64,000 bases of DNA. Source: Bacillota bacterium. Lineage in GTDB: Bacteria; Bacillota; Clostridia; Lachnospirales; Lachnospiraceae. Under the pieces are notes generated by a model, which did not search any database, was not told where the DNA came from, and saw only the letters and a program-made list of their open reading frames with translations. Every line of letters starts with the position of its first letter. The stretch's first letter is position 1. A program made the translations under genes and the position numbers. Below are positions 53,125 to 62,070 of the stretch, piece by piece. The DNA is taken from the NCBI GenBank assembly GCA_023418475.1, contig JAEZZO010000064.1, positions 1-64,000 of the forward strand, in the 5' to 3' direction.

Positions 53125-53205
53125 ATGTAAACAGAGGTTCATACATATCATTAAAATTATTTATGCTTACATAGAGATAATTCAGTATCTGTTAGTAAGG
53201 TCTAT

Positions 53206-53262
53206 AATGTCATTTTAACGGAGTCCGCTATGTAGGGGATAAAGCTTAAATGACATTTTTTT
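53206..53262 (+). terminator. Terminator after flagellar rod genes
   Basis: AATGTCATTT / AAATGACATT arms with a 32-base loop and a T-run reaching the recD2 SD. Confidence 0.65.
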
Positions 53263-53274
53263 ATGGAGGTTGTC

Positions 53275-55491
53275 ATGTCTGAGGTGATCGAAGGATATAT
53301 TGGACATATTGTGTTCCGGAATGATGAGAATGGATATACAGTTTTGAGTCTTCAAGTGGATCAGGAGGAAGTTACCTGTGTCGGCAGTTTTCCTTTTATC
53401 AGCGAAGGTGAACTTATTAGGGCTTTGGGAAGCTATACGGATCATGCAGTATATGGTCAGCAGTTTCAGGTAGAAAGTTATGAGATAAAAGATCCGGAAG
53501 GTATGTTATCAGTAGAACGATATTTGAGTTCGGGAGCGATTAAAGGAATTGGAGCATCCTTAGCGGCACGAATTGTCAAGAAGTTTAAGGAAGATACCTT
53601 CCGTATTATAGAAGAGGAACCGGAACGCCTTTCTGAGATTAAAGGTATCAGCGATAGGATGTCAAGAGACATTTACCGTCAGTTCGAAGAAAAAAGGGAT
53701 ATGCGCAGTGCGATGCTTTTCCTGCAACAATATAATATAACAGGTAATCTGGCTGTTAAAATATTTTCGGAATACGGAAAGAGAATGTACGACATATTAA
53801 AGGAAAACCCATATCGTCTTGCGGAGGATATTAGTGGAATAGGGTTTAAAACAGCAGATGATATAGCAAAAAGAATGGGCATTGGTCAGACCTCGGAGTA
53901 CAGAATGAAAGCAGGTATCTTATACGTACTTTTACAGGCAAGCGGAGAAGGACATGTATATCTGCCGGAGACGGAGCTGCGTGCGAGATCCGGGGCGCTT
54001 TTGTATGCGCCGGAAGATGCTATCCAAAGACAGATTATGGAACTCACACTAGAGAAGAAAATTATAATAAAGGAAACAAAGGATGAAAAATTAATTTATT
54101 CTTCTTTGTTTTATTATATGGAACTAAATACCGCAAGGATGCTGCATGACTTAAACATTCGATATGAAACTAATCCGGCTAGTGTCCAGAGTAGAATTAA
54201 TGCTATCGAAAAGCAATTTAAGATAGAGCTTGACGATCATCAGAAAGCAGCTGTTTCCGAGGCAGCTGGAAACGGTCTCTTAATTGTAACCGGAGGACCG
54301 GGAACCGGTAAAACGACTACGATTAATTCAATCATCCGGTACTTTGAAACAGAGGGATTGGATATATTACTGGCGGCTCCTACCGGACGAGCAGCCAAGC
54401 GTATGTCAGAAACAACAGGTCATGAAGCTAAAACGATACACAGGCTGTTAGAATTATCGAAGCTTGGTGAAGAACAGGAAAATAAATTTTCTTTTGAGAG
54501 AAACGAAATGAATCCGCTTGAAACAGATGTTTTAATAATAGATGAGATGTCGATGGTTGATATAAGCCTGATGCATTCGCTATTAAAAGCGGTCATTGTC
54601 GGGACGAGATTAATCCTAGTAGGAGATGTCAATCAGCTTCCAAGTGTTGGGCCCGGAAATGTATTGAAGGATATTATTAATTCTCGATGCTTTAATATTG
54701 TAGAACTGACTAAAATATTTCGACAGGCTGCGGATAGTGATATTATCGTGAATGCCCATAAAATAAATGCCGGAGAGCAAATTAAACTGGATAATAAAAG
54801 CAGAGATTTCTTCTTCTTAAAACGTGACGATGCAAGCGTAATAACTGCAGTTATGATTAATTTGATTAAAAATAAACTGCCCGGATATGTGAAGGCCACA
54901 CCCTTTGATATCCAGGTGCTTACTCCTATGCGAAAAGGAGAGCTTGGTGTGGAACGGTTAAATCAGATTCTACAGCAGGCTCTTAATCCTCCATCGAAAG
55001 AAAAACACGAGAAGGAGCACCATGATATTATCTTTCGTGAAGGAGATAAGGTTATGCAAATTAAAAACAACTATCAGATCGCCTGGGAGATACGTAATAA
55101 ATTCGGAAGCACAATTCAATCAGGGACCGGTGTATTTAATGGGGATGCAGGGGAAATCAAAGAAATAAATACGTTTTCAGAGCATCTTATGGTGGAATTT
55201 GATGACAACCGTTTCGTTGATTATAGCTTCAGTCAGTTAGAGGAACTTGAGCTGGCTTATGCAATTACAATTCATAAATCACAGGGAAGTGAATATCCTG
55301 CTGTTATTCTGCCTATATTAGATGGCCCAAAGCTCTTATTCAACCGTAATTTGCTTTATACAGCGGTAACCAGGGCAAAAAGCTGTGTAACGATTGTTGG
55401 GAATGAAGGTATACTGCAGTTTATGATTGATAATAAAAGTGAGCAGAAAAGGTATAGTGGACTGGGAAACCGTATTAAAGAACTAGGTTAG
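53275..55491 (+). CDS. recD2: RecD2-type ATP-dependent DNA helicase
   Basis: 738 residues from ATG 53275 (TGGAGG; ATG 53263 overlaps it). N-terminal OB-like region (GYIGHIVFRNDENGYTVL) and helix-hairpin-helix repeats (IKGIGASLAARIVKKF, SEIKGISDRMSRDI, DISGIGFKTADDIAKRMG), Walker A GGPGTGKTTT at ~340, VLIIDEMSMVD (motif II), GDVNQLPSVGPG (III), and AITIHKSQGSEYPAVILP / LLYTAVTRAK (V-VI). SF1B 5'-3' helicase for repair and replication restart. Confidence 0.94.
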   Translation: MSEVIEGYIGHIVFRNDENGYTVLSLQVDQEEVTCVGSFPFISEGELIRALGSYTDHAVYGQQFQVESYEIKDPEGMLSVERYLSSGAIKGIGASLAARIVKKFKEDTFRIIEEEPERLSEIKGISDRMSRDIYRQFEEKRDMRSAMLFLQQYNITGNLAVKIFSEYGKRMYDILKENPYRLAEDISGIGFKTADDIAKRMGIGQTSEYRMKAGILYVLLQASGEGHVYLPETELRARSGALLYAPEDAIQRQIMELTLEKKIIIKETKDEKLIYSSLFYYMELNTARMLHDLNIRYETNPASVQSRINAIEKQFKIELDDHQKAAVSEAAGNGLLIVTGGPGTGKTTTINSIIRYFETEGLDILLAAPTGRAAKRMSETTGHEAKTIHRLLELSKLGEEQENKFSFERNEMNPLETDVLIIDEMSMVDISLMHSLLKAVIVGTRLILVGDVNQLPSVGPGNVLKDIINSRCFNIVELTKIFRQAADSDIIVNAHKINAGEQIKLDNKSRDFFFLKRDDASVITAVMINLIKNKLPGYVKATPFDIQVLTPMRKGELGVERLNQILQQALNPPSKEKHEKEHHDIIFREGDKVMQIKNNYQIAWEIRNKFGSTIQSGTGVFNGDAGEIKEINTFSEHLMVEFDDNRFVDYSFSQLEELELAYAITIHKSQGSEYPAVILPILDGPKLLFNRNLLYTAVTRAKSCVTIVGNEGILQFMIDNKSEQKRYSGLGNRIKELG

Positions 55492-55492
55492 T

Positions 55493-56380
55493 TTAATGAC
55501 TGATATATTTTAAGGTCTCCATCCCTTCCTTTATTAAATGTGCAATGTCATGATTGTGAGCACGGCACATTCTTTTTAAACCATATAGTTGATTAGGATC
55601 ATGACCGATTAGATTTACCCCGTAGGTGCAGGAAAGGGTAGCTTTATAACCAAGTTTCTTCAAAATTTCTTCTGTATTATTATTATATTTCCCATATGGA
55701 TAGGTAAAGGTACTTGGCATGGTATTCAGCATATGTTCAATTCTGTCCTGGAAAGTGACAACATCATCCGTAATTGCTTTCTCGTAGCAGGTTAGAGATT
55801 CATTGCTTTTTTGAGCACAGCCAAACCTCTCATTACAAATTTTATGCATATTATAGGTATGATTTTGGATTTCCACAAGTCCGGAATTTTCCATTTCTTT
55901 TATTTGATCCCAGGTTACGTGAGCATAATTCACATTTGTATCATTTACGAGGGAGAAATCGTCCGTAGATTTACCGACAATGGATAATACAATCTTCATT
56001 TTATATTTCTTTAATAAAGGGAAGACATTTTTATAGGTGCTCAGATAACCATCGTCAAAGGATAGAATAATGGGATTATCGGGTAATTTATTGTCATGAT
56101 AGACATAATCAATTAATTCAGACATCGTTATTGTATTATAGTTATTCTTAGATAAGTATTTTAAATCACTTTCAAATTCATAGGGGCTTATAACATCCTT
56201 ACCAAGGCGGTTATTTTTAACCTGATGATACATGATAATGGGAACACTTATGGTCAGCTTACGGGAAGAGACGCTATAGATTTTAGCGGCATCTCTTATA
56301 ATAGAAACTGCTAGGAATAGAAATATAACGGAAAATATTAGGTACTTAATATAATTTTTATACTCAGAATCTTTTAACAT
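55493..56380 (-). CDS. Membrane-anchored polysaccharide deacetylase
   Basis: 295 residues from ATG 56380 (CAGGTGAT SD). N-terminal membrane helix (~13-30), then a NodB domain: ILSFDDGYLST with Asp109/Asp110, HTYNMH with His174 and His179 as metal ligands, TFTYPYGKYN, and ATLSCTYGVN. Probably removes acetyl groups from peptidoglycan or another surface polysaccharide outside the cell. The family also includes PgaB-like enzymes; substrate unknown. Confidence 0.9.
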   Translation of the reverse strand: MLKDSEYKNYIKYLIFSVIFLFLAVSIIRDAAKIYSVSSRKLTISVPIIMYHQVKNNRLGKDVISPYEFESDLKYLSKNNYNTITMSELIDYVYHDNKLPDNPIILSFDDGYLSTYKNVFPLLKKYKMKIVLSIVGKSTDDFSLVNDTNVNYAHVTWDQIKEMENSGLVEIQNHTYNMHKICNERFGCAQKSNESLTCYEKAITDDVVTFQDRIEHMLNTMPSTFTYPYGKYNNNTEEILKKLGYKATLSCTYGVNLIGHDPNQLYGLKRMCRAHNHDIAHLIKEGMETLKYISH

Positions 56381-56389
56381 TTTTATCAC

Positions 56390-56682
56390 CTGAATTTTTT
56401 ATGTGTTATAAGTATATGTCTTTAATTTTATAATTTAACTTAAAATAAAAAATAATGCTAAATTTTAGAAGCATAAATGATAGAAGATAGTAATATAATC
56501 AATATTTGAAAATATATACTATATACACAGCCTGAAATATGACATGTCAGAGAAAAGTAAGCGGTTCTTAGGGTATCTTTAAGATTATTCTAATTTAATA
56601 GTGCAATCCATTGAAAAATAAGGTATAATTATTAAAACTGAATAAGAGAATATATATTATCAAATATAATCCGGAGGAAAAT
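56390..56682. other. Divergent intergenic region
   Basis: About 290 AT-rich bases between divergent genes. GGTATAAT near 56,623 gives a -10 for the nucleotidyltransferase. No gene seen. Confidence 0.4.
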
Positions 56683-57597
56683 ATGTTAAAAGAAACATCG
56701 TTAGTTATCATGGCAGCGGGAATGGGTAGCAGATATGGTGGAATAAAACAGCTGGAACCGGTTGGCCCGAGCGGTGAAATCATCATGGATTATTCCATTT
56801 ATGATGCTATAGAAGCCGGCTTTAATAAAGTGGTATTTATTCTACGGAAGGATCTGGAGAAGGATTTCAAAGAGATAATCGGTAACAGAATTGAAAAAAT
56901 AATTAAAGTAGAGTATGTATTTCAGGAACTTGATGCTCTTCCGGCAGGTTTTTCTAAACCAGAAGGAAGAACAAAGCCATGGGGAACCGGACAGGCTGTT
57001 TTATGCTGTAAGAATATCGTAAAAGAGCCATTTGCCGTTATTAACGCGGATGATTATTATGGAAAAGAAGCCTTTAAGATTGTACATGAATTTTTATGTA
57101 ACACATTTGAGCAGAGTAACCAGTATTGTATGGCAGGTTTTATATTGGGCAATACCTTAAGCGAGAATGGGGCTGTAACACGTGGTGTATGCAGGGCTGA
57201 CGCAAAAGGTAAGCTTGCAGATATTGTTGAAACAGCAGGAATTGTTCCGATGGGTGAATACGCATCTGCAAAGAACAGTGCGGGAGAAGCATATAAAATA
57301 GATCTTAACAGCATTGTTTCAATGAATATGTGGGGATTTAAGCCGGGGCTGTTTGAGGAGCTTGATAAAGATTTCGTAAAATTCTTATCCCATTTAGAGC
57401 AGGGTGAATTGAAAAAAGAATTTTTATTGCCTTCCATAGTCGGAGAAATGGTAAAGGATGGTAAGGTGGAGGTATCAGTCTTAAAAACCTCTGACCGTTG
57501 GTTTGGTGTTACCTATAAGGAAGATAAGGAAGCTGTAGTAAAATCCATTCAGGCGTTGATTGAAAAGGGAATATATCCAAGCAGATTATTTCAATAA
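56683..57597 (+). CDS. Sugar nucleotidyltransferase family protein
   Basis: 304 residues, CGGAGGAAAAT SD. Start LVIMAAGMGSRYGGIKQLEPVG is the NTP_transferase nucleotide-binding loop; EPFAVINADDYYG holds the metal-binding Asp. The rest (NSIVSMNMWGFKPGLFEEL, SDRWFGVTYKEDKE) matches a subgroup of MobA/GlmU-like sugar-1-phosphate nucleotidyltransferases of uncertain substrate. Confidence 0.85.
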   Translation: MLKETSLVIMAAGMGSRYGGIKQLEPVGPSGEIIMDYSIYDAIEAGFNKVVFILRKDLEKDFKEIIGNRIEKIIKVEYVFQELDALPAGFSKPEGRTKPWGTGQAVLCCKNIVKEPFAVINADDYYGKEAFKIVHEFLCNTFEQSNQYCMAGFILGNTLSENGAVTRGVCRADAKGKLADIVETAGIVPMGEYASAKNSAGEAYKIDLNSIVSMNMWGFKPGLFEELDKDFVKFLSHLEQGELKKEFLLPSIVGEMVKDGKVEVSVLKTSDRWFGVTYKEDKEAVVKSIQALIEKGIYPSRLFQ

Positions 57598-57751
57598 GTG
57601 ATCGCGGTGACAAGATAAAATTGCAGGCAGTTATGGCTGATATAGTATCGCAGATATGCAGTTGGTCATTGGAAAAGGTATATGTTTTTCACGATACGAA
57701 TGGATGAGTGATCCAGGAACAATATTTCTGGTAATAGAATAGGAGAATTTT

Positions 57752-58474
57752 TTGTTTCAGACGATTCTTGATATTATATATCCGGTAAGATGCCCTATCT
57801 GCGGAGAGATTGTAATTCCGAAAGAGGAAAAAATATGTTATCTTTGCAGAAGAAGGCTTCCCTATGTTATTGGAGCAAGATGCATGAAATGCAGTAAACC
57901 TCTGGAGTTCGAAGAAAAGGAATATTGCGGTGACTGTGAACGAAAGAATTATCATTTTGACAGAGGATATGCTGTATGGGTTTATAATAATGATTTAAAG
58001 CATTCTATTTCGAATTACAAATATCATAGTAAAAAAGAATATGCAAAGTTTTATATTGAAGAAATGGTAAGGCTATATGCTTTATCCATTCAAAAATTAA
58101 ATCCGGATGTCATTGTACCGGTTCCTATTCATAAGAGTAAATATCGTGAAAGAGGTTATAACCAGGCTGACATTCTTGCACAGGGTATTGGAAAAGAACT
58201 TGGTTTTCCTGTGCTCTCACAGCTGTTGATACGAAATAAGAAAACACTCCCGCAGAAAAAGTTAAATGATAAAGAACGTTTGCATAATCTGGAGGAGGCA
58301 TTTCTTTATAACGAAGTGGCGGCGAGTCGTTACACGAAGAAAATAAATAGAGTTTTACTTATCGATGATATCTACACAACAGGAAGTACAATTGAAGCTT
58401 GTACCAATATATTAAAATCGAATGGTATTACAAAAGTATATTTTCTTGTTTTATGTATAGGAAAAGGTTTTTAA
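57752..58474 (+). CDS. comF: ComF family phosphoribosyltransferase-like protein
   Basis: 240 residues from a TTG start (AGGAGAA SD). Zinc ribbon cysteines CPICGE...CYLCRRR and CMKCSKP...CGDCER in the first 65 residues, then the PRTase region P-VPIHKSKYRERGYNQAD and the PRPP loop VLLIDDIYTTGSTI. Required for DNA uptake in competent Bacillus, function unclear elsewhere. Upstream of a flagellar YvyF-like gene, as in the comF-yvyF order of B. subtilis. Confidence 0.9.
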   Translation: MFQTILDIIYPVRCPICGEIVIPKEEKICYLCRRRLPYVIGARCMKCSKPLEFEEKEYCGDCERKNYHFDRGYAVWVYNNDLKHSISNYKYHSKKEYAKFYIEEMVRLYALSIQKLNPDVIVPVPIHKSKYRERGYNQADILAQGIGKELGFPVLSQLLIRNKKTLPQKKLNDKERLHNLEEAFLYNEVAASRYTKKINRVLLIDDIYTTGSTIEACTNILKSNGITKVYFLVLCIGKGF

Positions 58475-58508
58475 TTAAAAGTGTGAAGAATGTCATTCTC
58501 ACTCAATA

Positions 58509-58570
58509 AGTTTGTGTCTGCGCTGTGCACACAAACTGGAATGTGAAAAAACAGCGCAGAAATGGGGATA
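58509..58570 (+). ncRNA. Cis-regulatory H-type pseudoknot, copy B
   Basis: Stem 1: AGTTTGTGT (58509-58517) with ACACAAACT (58529-58537), 9 bp. Stem 2: CTGCGCTGT in the loop (58518-58526) with ACAGCGCAG (58551-58559), 9 bp. AGAAATGGGGATAAG with the SD follows, then ATG 58575. Against copy A, one pair in each stem changes on both sides (A-T to G-C; C-G to T-A). Confidence 0.78.
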
Positions 58571-58574
58571 AGTT

Positions 58575-59006
58575 ATGGAAGTGAGAAATTGTAAAAGCTG
58601 TGGAAGACTTTTTAATTATATGGCCGGACCGCCTTTGTGTCCCTCGTGTATTGCAGCTTTGGATGCTAAATTTGATGAAGTAAAGGAATACGTATATGAC
58701 CATCCGCGAGTAGGAATTCAAGAGGTATCGGAGGAGATGGGGGTATCGATTTCTCAGATAAAGCAGTGGATTCGTGAGGAAAGATTATCTTTTGCAGAGG
58801 ATTCCATGATTGGTCTGGAATGTGAAGGCTGTGGAGTTATAATTAAGACAGGTAGATTTTGTAAGTCTTGTAAGGATAAACTTGCGAAAGGATTTACCGA
58901 TTTATACCCTGTGGATAAACAATTGCAGCAAAAGCAAAAAGATTCCCGTGAAAATCCTAAGATGCGTTTTTTGGATCCCCACGGGAATAAGAAAGATTTG
59001 AATTGA
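58575..59006 (+). CDS. Flagellar operon protein YvyF family (TIGR03826)
   Basis: 143 residues. N-terminal zinc ribbon (CKSCGR...CPSCI), a helix-turn-helix (VGIQEVSEEMGVSISQIKQWIREERL), a second zinc ribbon (CEGCGVIIKTGRFCKSCKDKL), and a basic C-terminus. Such proteins sit between comF and the flgM-flgK genes in Firmicutes; they probably regulate flagellar genes. flgM and flgK are not next to it here. The start is immediately behind a pseudoknot RNA. Confidence 0.88.
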   Translation: MEVRNCKSCGRLFNYMAGPPLCPSCIAALDAKFDEVKEYVYDHPRVGIQEVSEEMGVSISQIKQWIREERLSFAEDSMIGLECEGCGVIIKTGRFCKSCKDKLAKGFTDLYPVDKQLQQKQKDSRENPKMRFLDPHGNKKDLN

Positions 59007-59021
59007 ATTATCGTACGGTGC

Positions 59022-59861
59022 TTATGAGATGATTCGGATACCATCCCCGGTAATCTCTATAGCACCTGTTTTATATAGTTTACCGATCGCTCTTTTGAAT
59101 GCATTCTTACTGAGTTTAAATTCTTCTTTTATAGCTTCCGGAGAAGAATTGTCATGAAACGGCATAAAACCTCCGGCAGCAGTTATTTTTTTAAAAATCA
59201 TCTCAGCGTCCTGATCCATCTGAAGGAAGGATTTTTCACGAAGACTCAAAGTGAGCTTACCGTCCGGACGGACATCGATAACGCGCGCGTGCACAGTATC
59301 ACCTATTTTTACGGAAGAAAACAGTTCGTTTTTAGGAAGCATAGCGGAATACTGGTTATCAACAGCAACGAACATGCCAAAAGCTTCAATTTCTTCATAT
59401 ACCGTACCGGTGACCATATCATTTTTTTTGTAACAGGAGCCAGTTGAAAGAAGATCATAAACCTTCATTGTAGCGCAGAGGCGCTTACTTTTATCTACGT
59501 AAAGCGTAACTAAAACGGAATTACCCTCTTCGATCTTAGCGGTCTGTTCTTTAAACGGAAGCAGAAGATCCTTTAACAATCCCCAATCTAGAAAAGCACC
59601 GATATTGTTTACTTCTTTTACCTTCAGCAGAGCTAATTTTCCGATTGTTACCGGAACCTGCGCAGTTGTGGCAATAATACGATCTTCTGAATCCTTATAA
59701 ATGAATACCTTTAACTGATCTCCCGGAACGGTACCTTCTGGTACCTCCTTCTTAGGAAGCAGCACCGTATTATTCTTATCTTCGCCGGGTGCAGCCAGAT
59801 ATAGACCAAAGTCCGCTTTTTTAATAACCTCAAGAGTCTGGTATTTCCCTAATTCTATCAT
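59022..59861 (-). CDS. CvfB/YitL family S1-domain RNA-binding protein
   Basis: 279 residues from ATG 59861 (AAAGGA SD). N-terminal S1-like domain (IELGKYQTLEVIKKADFGLYL), further S1 repeats (NVIGAFLDWGLLKDLLLPFKEQ-like; VTGTVYEEIEAFGMFVAVDNQYSAMLPKNEL; LTLSLREKSF), and a C-terminal winged helix (KEEFKLSKNAFKRAIGKLYKTG). Four-domain arrangement of CvfB, a post-transcriptional regulator in Firmicutes. Confidence 0.88.
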   Translation of the reverse strand: MIELGKYQTLEVIKKADFGLYLAAPGEDKNNTVLLPKKEVPEGTVPGDQLKVFIYKDSEDRIIATTAQVPVTIGKLALLKVKEVNNIGAFLDWGLLKDLLLPFKEQTAKIEEGNSVLVTLYVDKSKRLCATMKVYDLLSTGSCYKKNDMVTGTVYEEIEAFGMFVAVDNQYSAMLPKNELFSSVKIGDTVHARVIDVRPDGKLTLSLREKSFLQMDQDAEMIFKKITAAGGFMPFHDNSSPEAIKEEFKLSKNAFKRAIGKLYKTGAIEITGDGIRIIS

Positions 59862-59893
59862 AATAACAATTCCTTTCAAAAAAAAGATTATTT

Positions 59894-60112
59894 AGGATTC
59901 GAGTGCCAAAAGTCATAATTAATTATTGAATATGACTGCTATATATTCTACTAATATAATTTTTGATGACTTTACACTCGAATCTTATTTAGGTAATTGC
60001 GAAACTCATAAAATATATTAATTGTATAGACAGAAAGCACATGTTATGGAGCGGAGGAATATGTACTTTCTGCATAAACAATATGAATAACTATATAGTT
60101 TCGCAATTTCCT
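59894..60112. repeat. Composite palindromic repeat, copy 1
   Basis: Three hairpins in a row: AGGATTCGAGTG...AAAGTCAT with ATGACTTT...CACTCGAATCTT (59894-59986); AGG-AATTGCGAAACT with AGTTTCGCAATT-CCT (59991-60112); and inside the latter CAGAAAG with CTTTCTG (60031-60072). No gene. A related element lies at 61913-62036. Confidence 0.7.
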
Positions 60113-60182
60113 AAGAAGATTATTAAATAATTCTATTAAATTTATAAAACATTTTTGCAGATGTTGGTATTTACTATTTAGC

Positions 60183-60899
60183 TTATATCTTATATATCCC
60201 CTTAAAATTAAGTATGGAATAAGGCTTTTTGTCCTGGTCTGCCAGTATTACAGTGATTTCATCCTCCTCCTTTGCTATCAGAGGAGTAATCCGATCACAC
60301 ACTACAGCCTGCATCCGGTATTCGACACGTAAGGAGAGTACCTCAAAGTTATCAGGGAGATATTCTTCAGCCATCTTAATATATTGCCCGTTATTAACAT
60401 GATGATACGAATCTATATTAGATTTGATTACAGAAAAAGGAGGAAATTCTTCCGAATTGGCTGGAATTCTGATTTTTCGTTCCAAATGATCCATGGGATA
60501 GGGGGGTTCTAATTCATATCCGGCGTGATCGGCTGGAATTCTGACTGGTTTACCTTCCTCTGCATCAATGTAAACCCAGATTGAGTTAGCGACAGCGAGA
60601 ACACTCTCTTCATAATTCTTCATAATAAAATTGCGATAGCCGTAAAATCCTTTAAAATCGTAAGCCCAGGTTCCAACGGTGATAACATCGGCAAGTCGTG
60701 CAGGAGCTAAAATTTGAAGCTGCCAGCTGCTCAGCAGCCAAACCCTGCTGTTATTCTGCAAATAAGAAAGGCCTCTGTGTATATCCTCTGACTGAAACGT
60801 ACTGCAATCCTGGAAATAATTTATAATAGAAGAACATGGCAGTTCTCCTGTTTTGTGATTAAGTTCACTATATCTTACTCTACTGTTAAAACTGTACAT
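60183..60899 (-). CDS. Acyl-ACP thioesterase
   Basis: 238 residues, two hot-dog folds of the FatA/FatB-like family: RVRYSELNHKTGELPCSSIINYFQD, RVWLLSSWQLQI, ITVGTWAYDFKGFYGYRNF in the first half, and IKSNIDSYHHVNNGQYIKMAEEYLP in the second (catalytic N-x-H region). Releases free fatty acids from acyl carrier protein. Minus strand, alone. Confidence 0.9.
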   Translation of the reverse strand: MYSFNSRVRYSELNHKTGELPCSSIINYFQDCSTFQSEDIHRGLSYLQNNSRVWLLSSWQLQILAPARLADVITVGTWAYDFKGFYGYRNFIMKNYEESVLAVANSIWVYIDAEEGKPVRIPADHAGYELEPPYPMDHLERKIRIPANSEEFPPFSVIKSNIDSYHHVNNGQYIKMAEEYLPDNFEVLSLRVEYRMQAVVCDRITPLIAKEEDEITVILADQDKKPYSILNFKGIYKI

Positions 60900-61148
60900 A
60901 AAACATCTGGCCTTTCATCATTGAAAATAATTATAGAAATGTTGGTATAATACATCTTATTAAGTGCTGCGATCACGAAGCGCAGGTAAATTACCTTATA
61001 CATATCATGATGATTATAACATCTATTTACCAGTTTATATAGTATATTTTTGAATTAGTCGACATTTTATGCTTTTACTTAAAAATGCTGGTATTATTCT
61101 GGCAGATTTGTTATAATAAACTTGATTGAAAAGAGGAGGGATAATTGA
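60900..61148. other. Divergent intergenic region
   Basis: About 250 bases with promoter-like AT-rich stretches (GGTATAAT near 60,944). No gene or known RNA seen. Confidence 0.35.
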
Positions 61149-61739
61149 TTGGACTCGATAGAGTATTATAATCAGAACGCAGCAGATTATTTTGAGAAGA
61201 CGGTAGATATTGATATGCAGGAGCAATATGACTGCTTTGTTCATTTGCTCTCAGAGGAAGGCAGTGTATTGGATCTTGGGTGTGGATCAGGCAGGGACAG
61301 TGCATATTTCATTTCTCGCGGCTTTGATGTAACTGCAATGGATGCTTCTGATGGAATGTGTGATTTAGCAAGCATACATATCGGACAAGATGTATTAAAA
61401 TTAACGTTTGAAGAAATGGATTTTAATGAAGTTTTTGATGGAATATGGGCTTGTGCATCATTACTGCATGTTCCTAGCAGTGAGATAGATTGCATATTCA
61501 GTAAGGTAGTGAAAAGCTTAAAATTTAACGGTATTTTATTCATGTCATTCAAATATGGTGACTTTGAAGGCGAAAGAGATGGAAGATACTATACGGATTA
61601 CCAGACAAGAACACTAAAAGATCTGTTTGCTAGACATGGAGATCTGGAAGTTATAGATATACAAAAGTGCGAATCCTTAAAGCTAAATGACGATACAATC
61701 TGGATTTATGCGATTGTACGAAGAATAGAACAGGAGTAG
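61149..61739 (+). CDS. Class I SAM-dependent methyltransferase
   Basis: 196 residues from TTG 61149, GAGGAGGG 8 bases upstream. Motif I SVLDLGCGSGRDSAYFISRG, then FDVTAMDASDGM, and DGIWACASLLHVPSSEID typical of the Methyltransf_11/25 group. Start MDSIEYYNQNAADYFEKTV matches small-molecule methyltransferases such as tellurite-resistance TehB-like ones. Substrate unknown. Confidence 0.87.
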   Translation: MDSIEYYNQNAADYFEKTVDIDMQEQYDCFVHLLSEEGSVLDLGCGSGRDSAYFISRGFDVTAMDASDGMCDLASIHIGQDVLKLTFEEMDFNEVFDGIWACASLLHVPSSEIDCIFSKVVKSLKFNGILFMSFKYGDFEGERDGRYYTDYQTRTLKDLFARHGDLEVIDIQKCESLKLNDDTIWIYAIVRRIEQE

Positions 61740-61819
61740 ATATTCCAAGTATTAAGATAAAATGAAGGTAAGTATACTTGCTGTTATCTGCTCTTACTGC
61801 TTCACATAGGTGAATAAAA

Positions 61820-61849
61820 ATGACAATGATTGTAAATAATCATTGTCAT
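61820..61849 (+). terminator. Terminator after methyltransferase gene
   Basis: ATGACAATGATT / AATCATTGTCAT perfect 12-bp stem, followed by ATTTT. Confidence 0.8.
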
Positions 61850-61912
61850 ATTTTAAATAAGCGATTATTTCCACTGGTAAAAAAATTGGATATAACAAAA
61901 TAATAACTTATA

Positions 61913-62036
61913 GGCTTTGAGTGTAAAGTTCTCAATTTTAGGCTTTCGATACTAGAATCCTTATAGACAGTTGCGAAACAATATAGTTGTTTGAAATGTA
62001 TTTAATAATATATTTCTTGCGTTTCGCAATTACTAA
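61913..62036. repeat. Composite palindromic repeat, copy 2
   Basis: Contains TTGCGAAAC (61971-61979) and GTTTCGCAA (62021-62029) as the second hairpin and, before it, CTTTCGATACTAGAATCC, which aligns with the ACTTTACACTCGAATCTT arm of copy 1 at 59,969-59,986. The first hairpin is eroded. It lies just upstream of trxB. Confidence 0.6.
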
Positions 62037-62070
62037 AATAATATACTTAAAATAACAGGAGGAAATTAAG

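Noticed and set aside
60031..60072. Nine-codon peptide inside the palindromic repeat (GGAGGAAT before ATG 60061)
   Set aside because: The SD-like sequence is part of a hairpin in a repeat element; too short to support as a gene.
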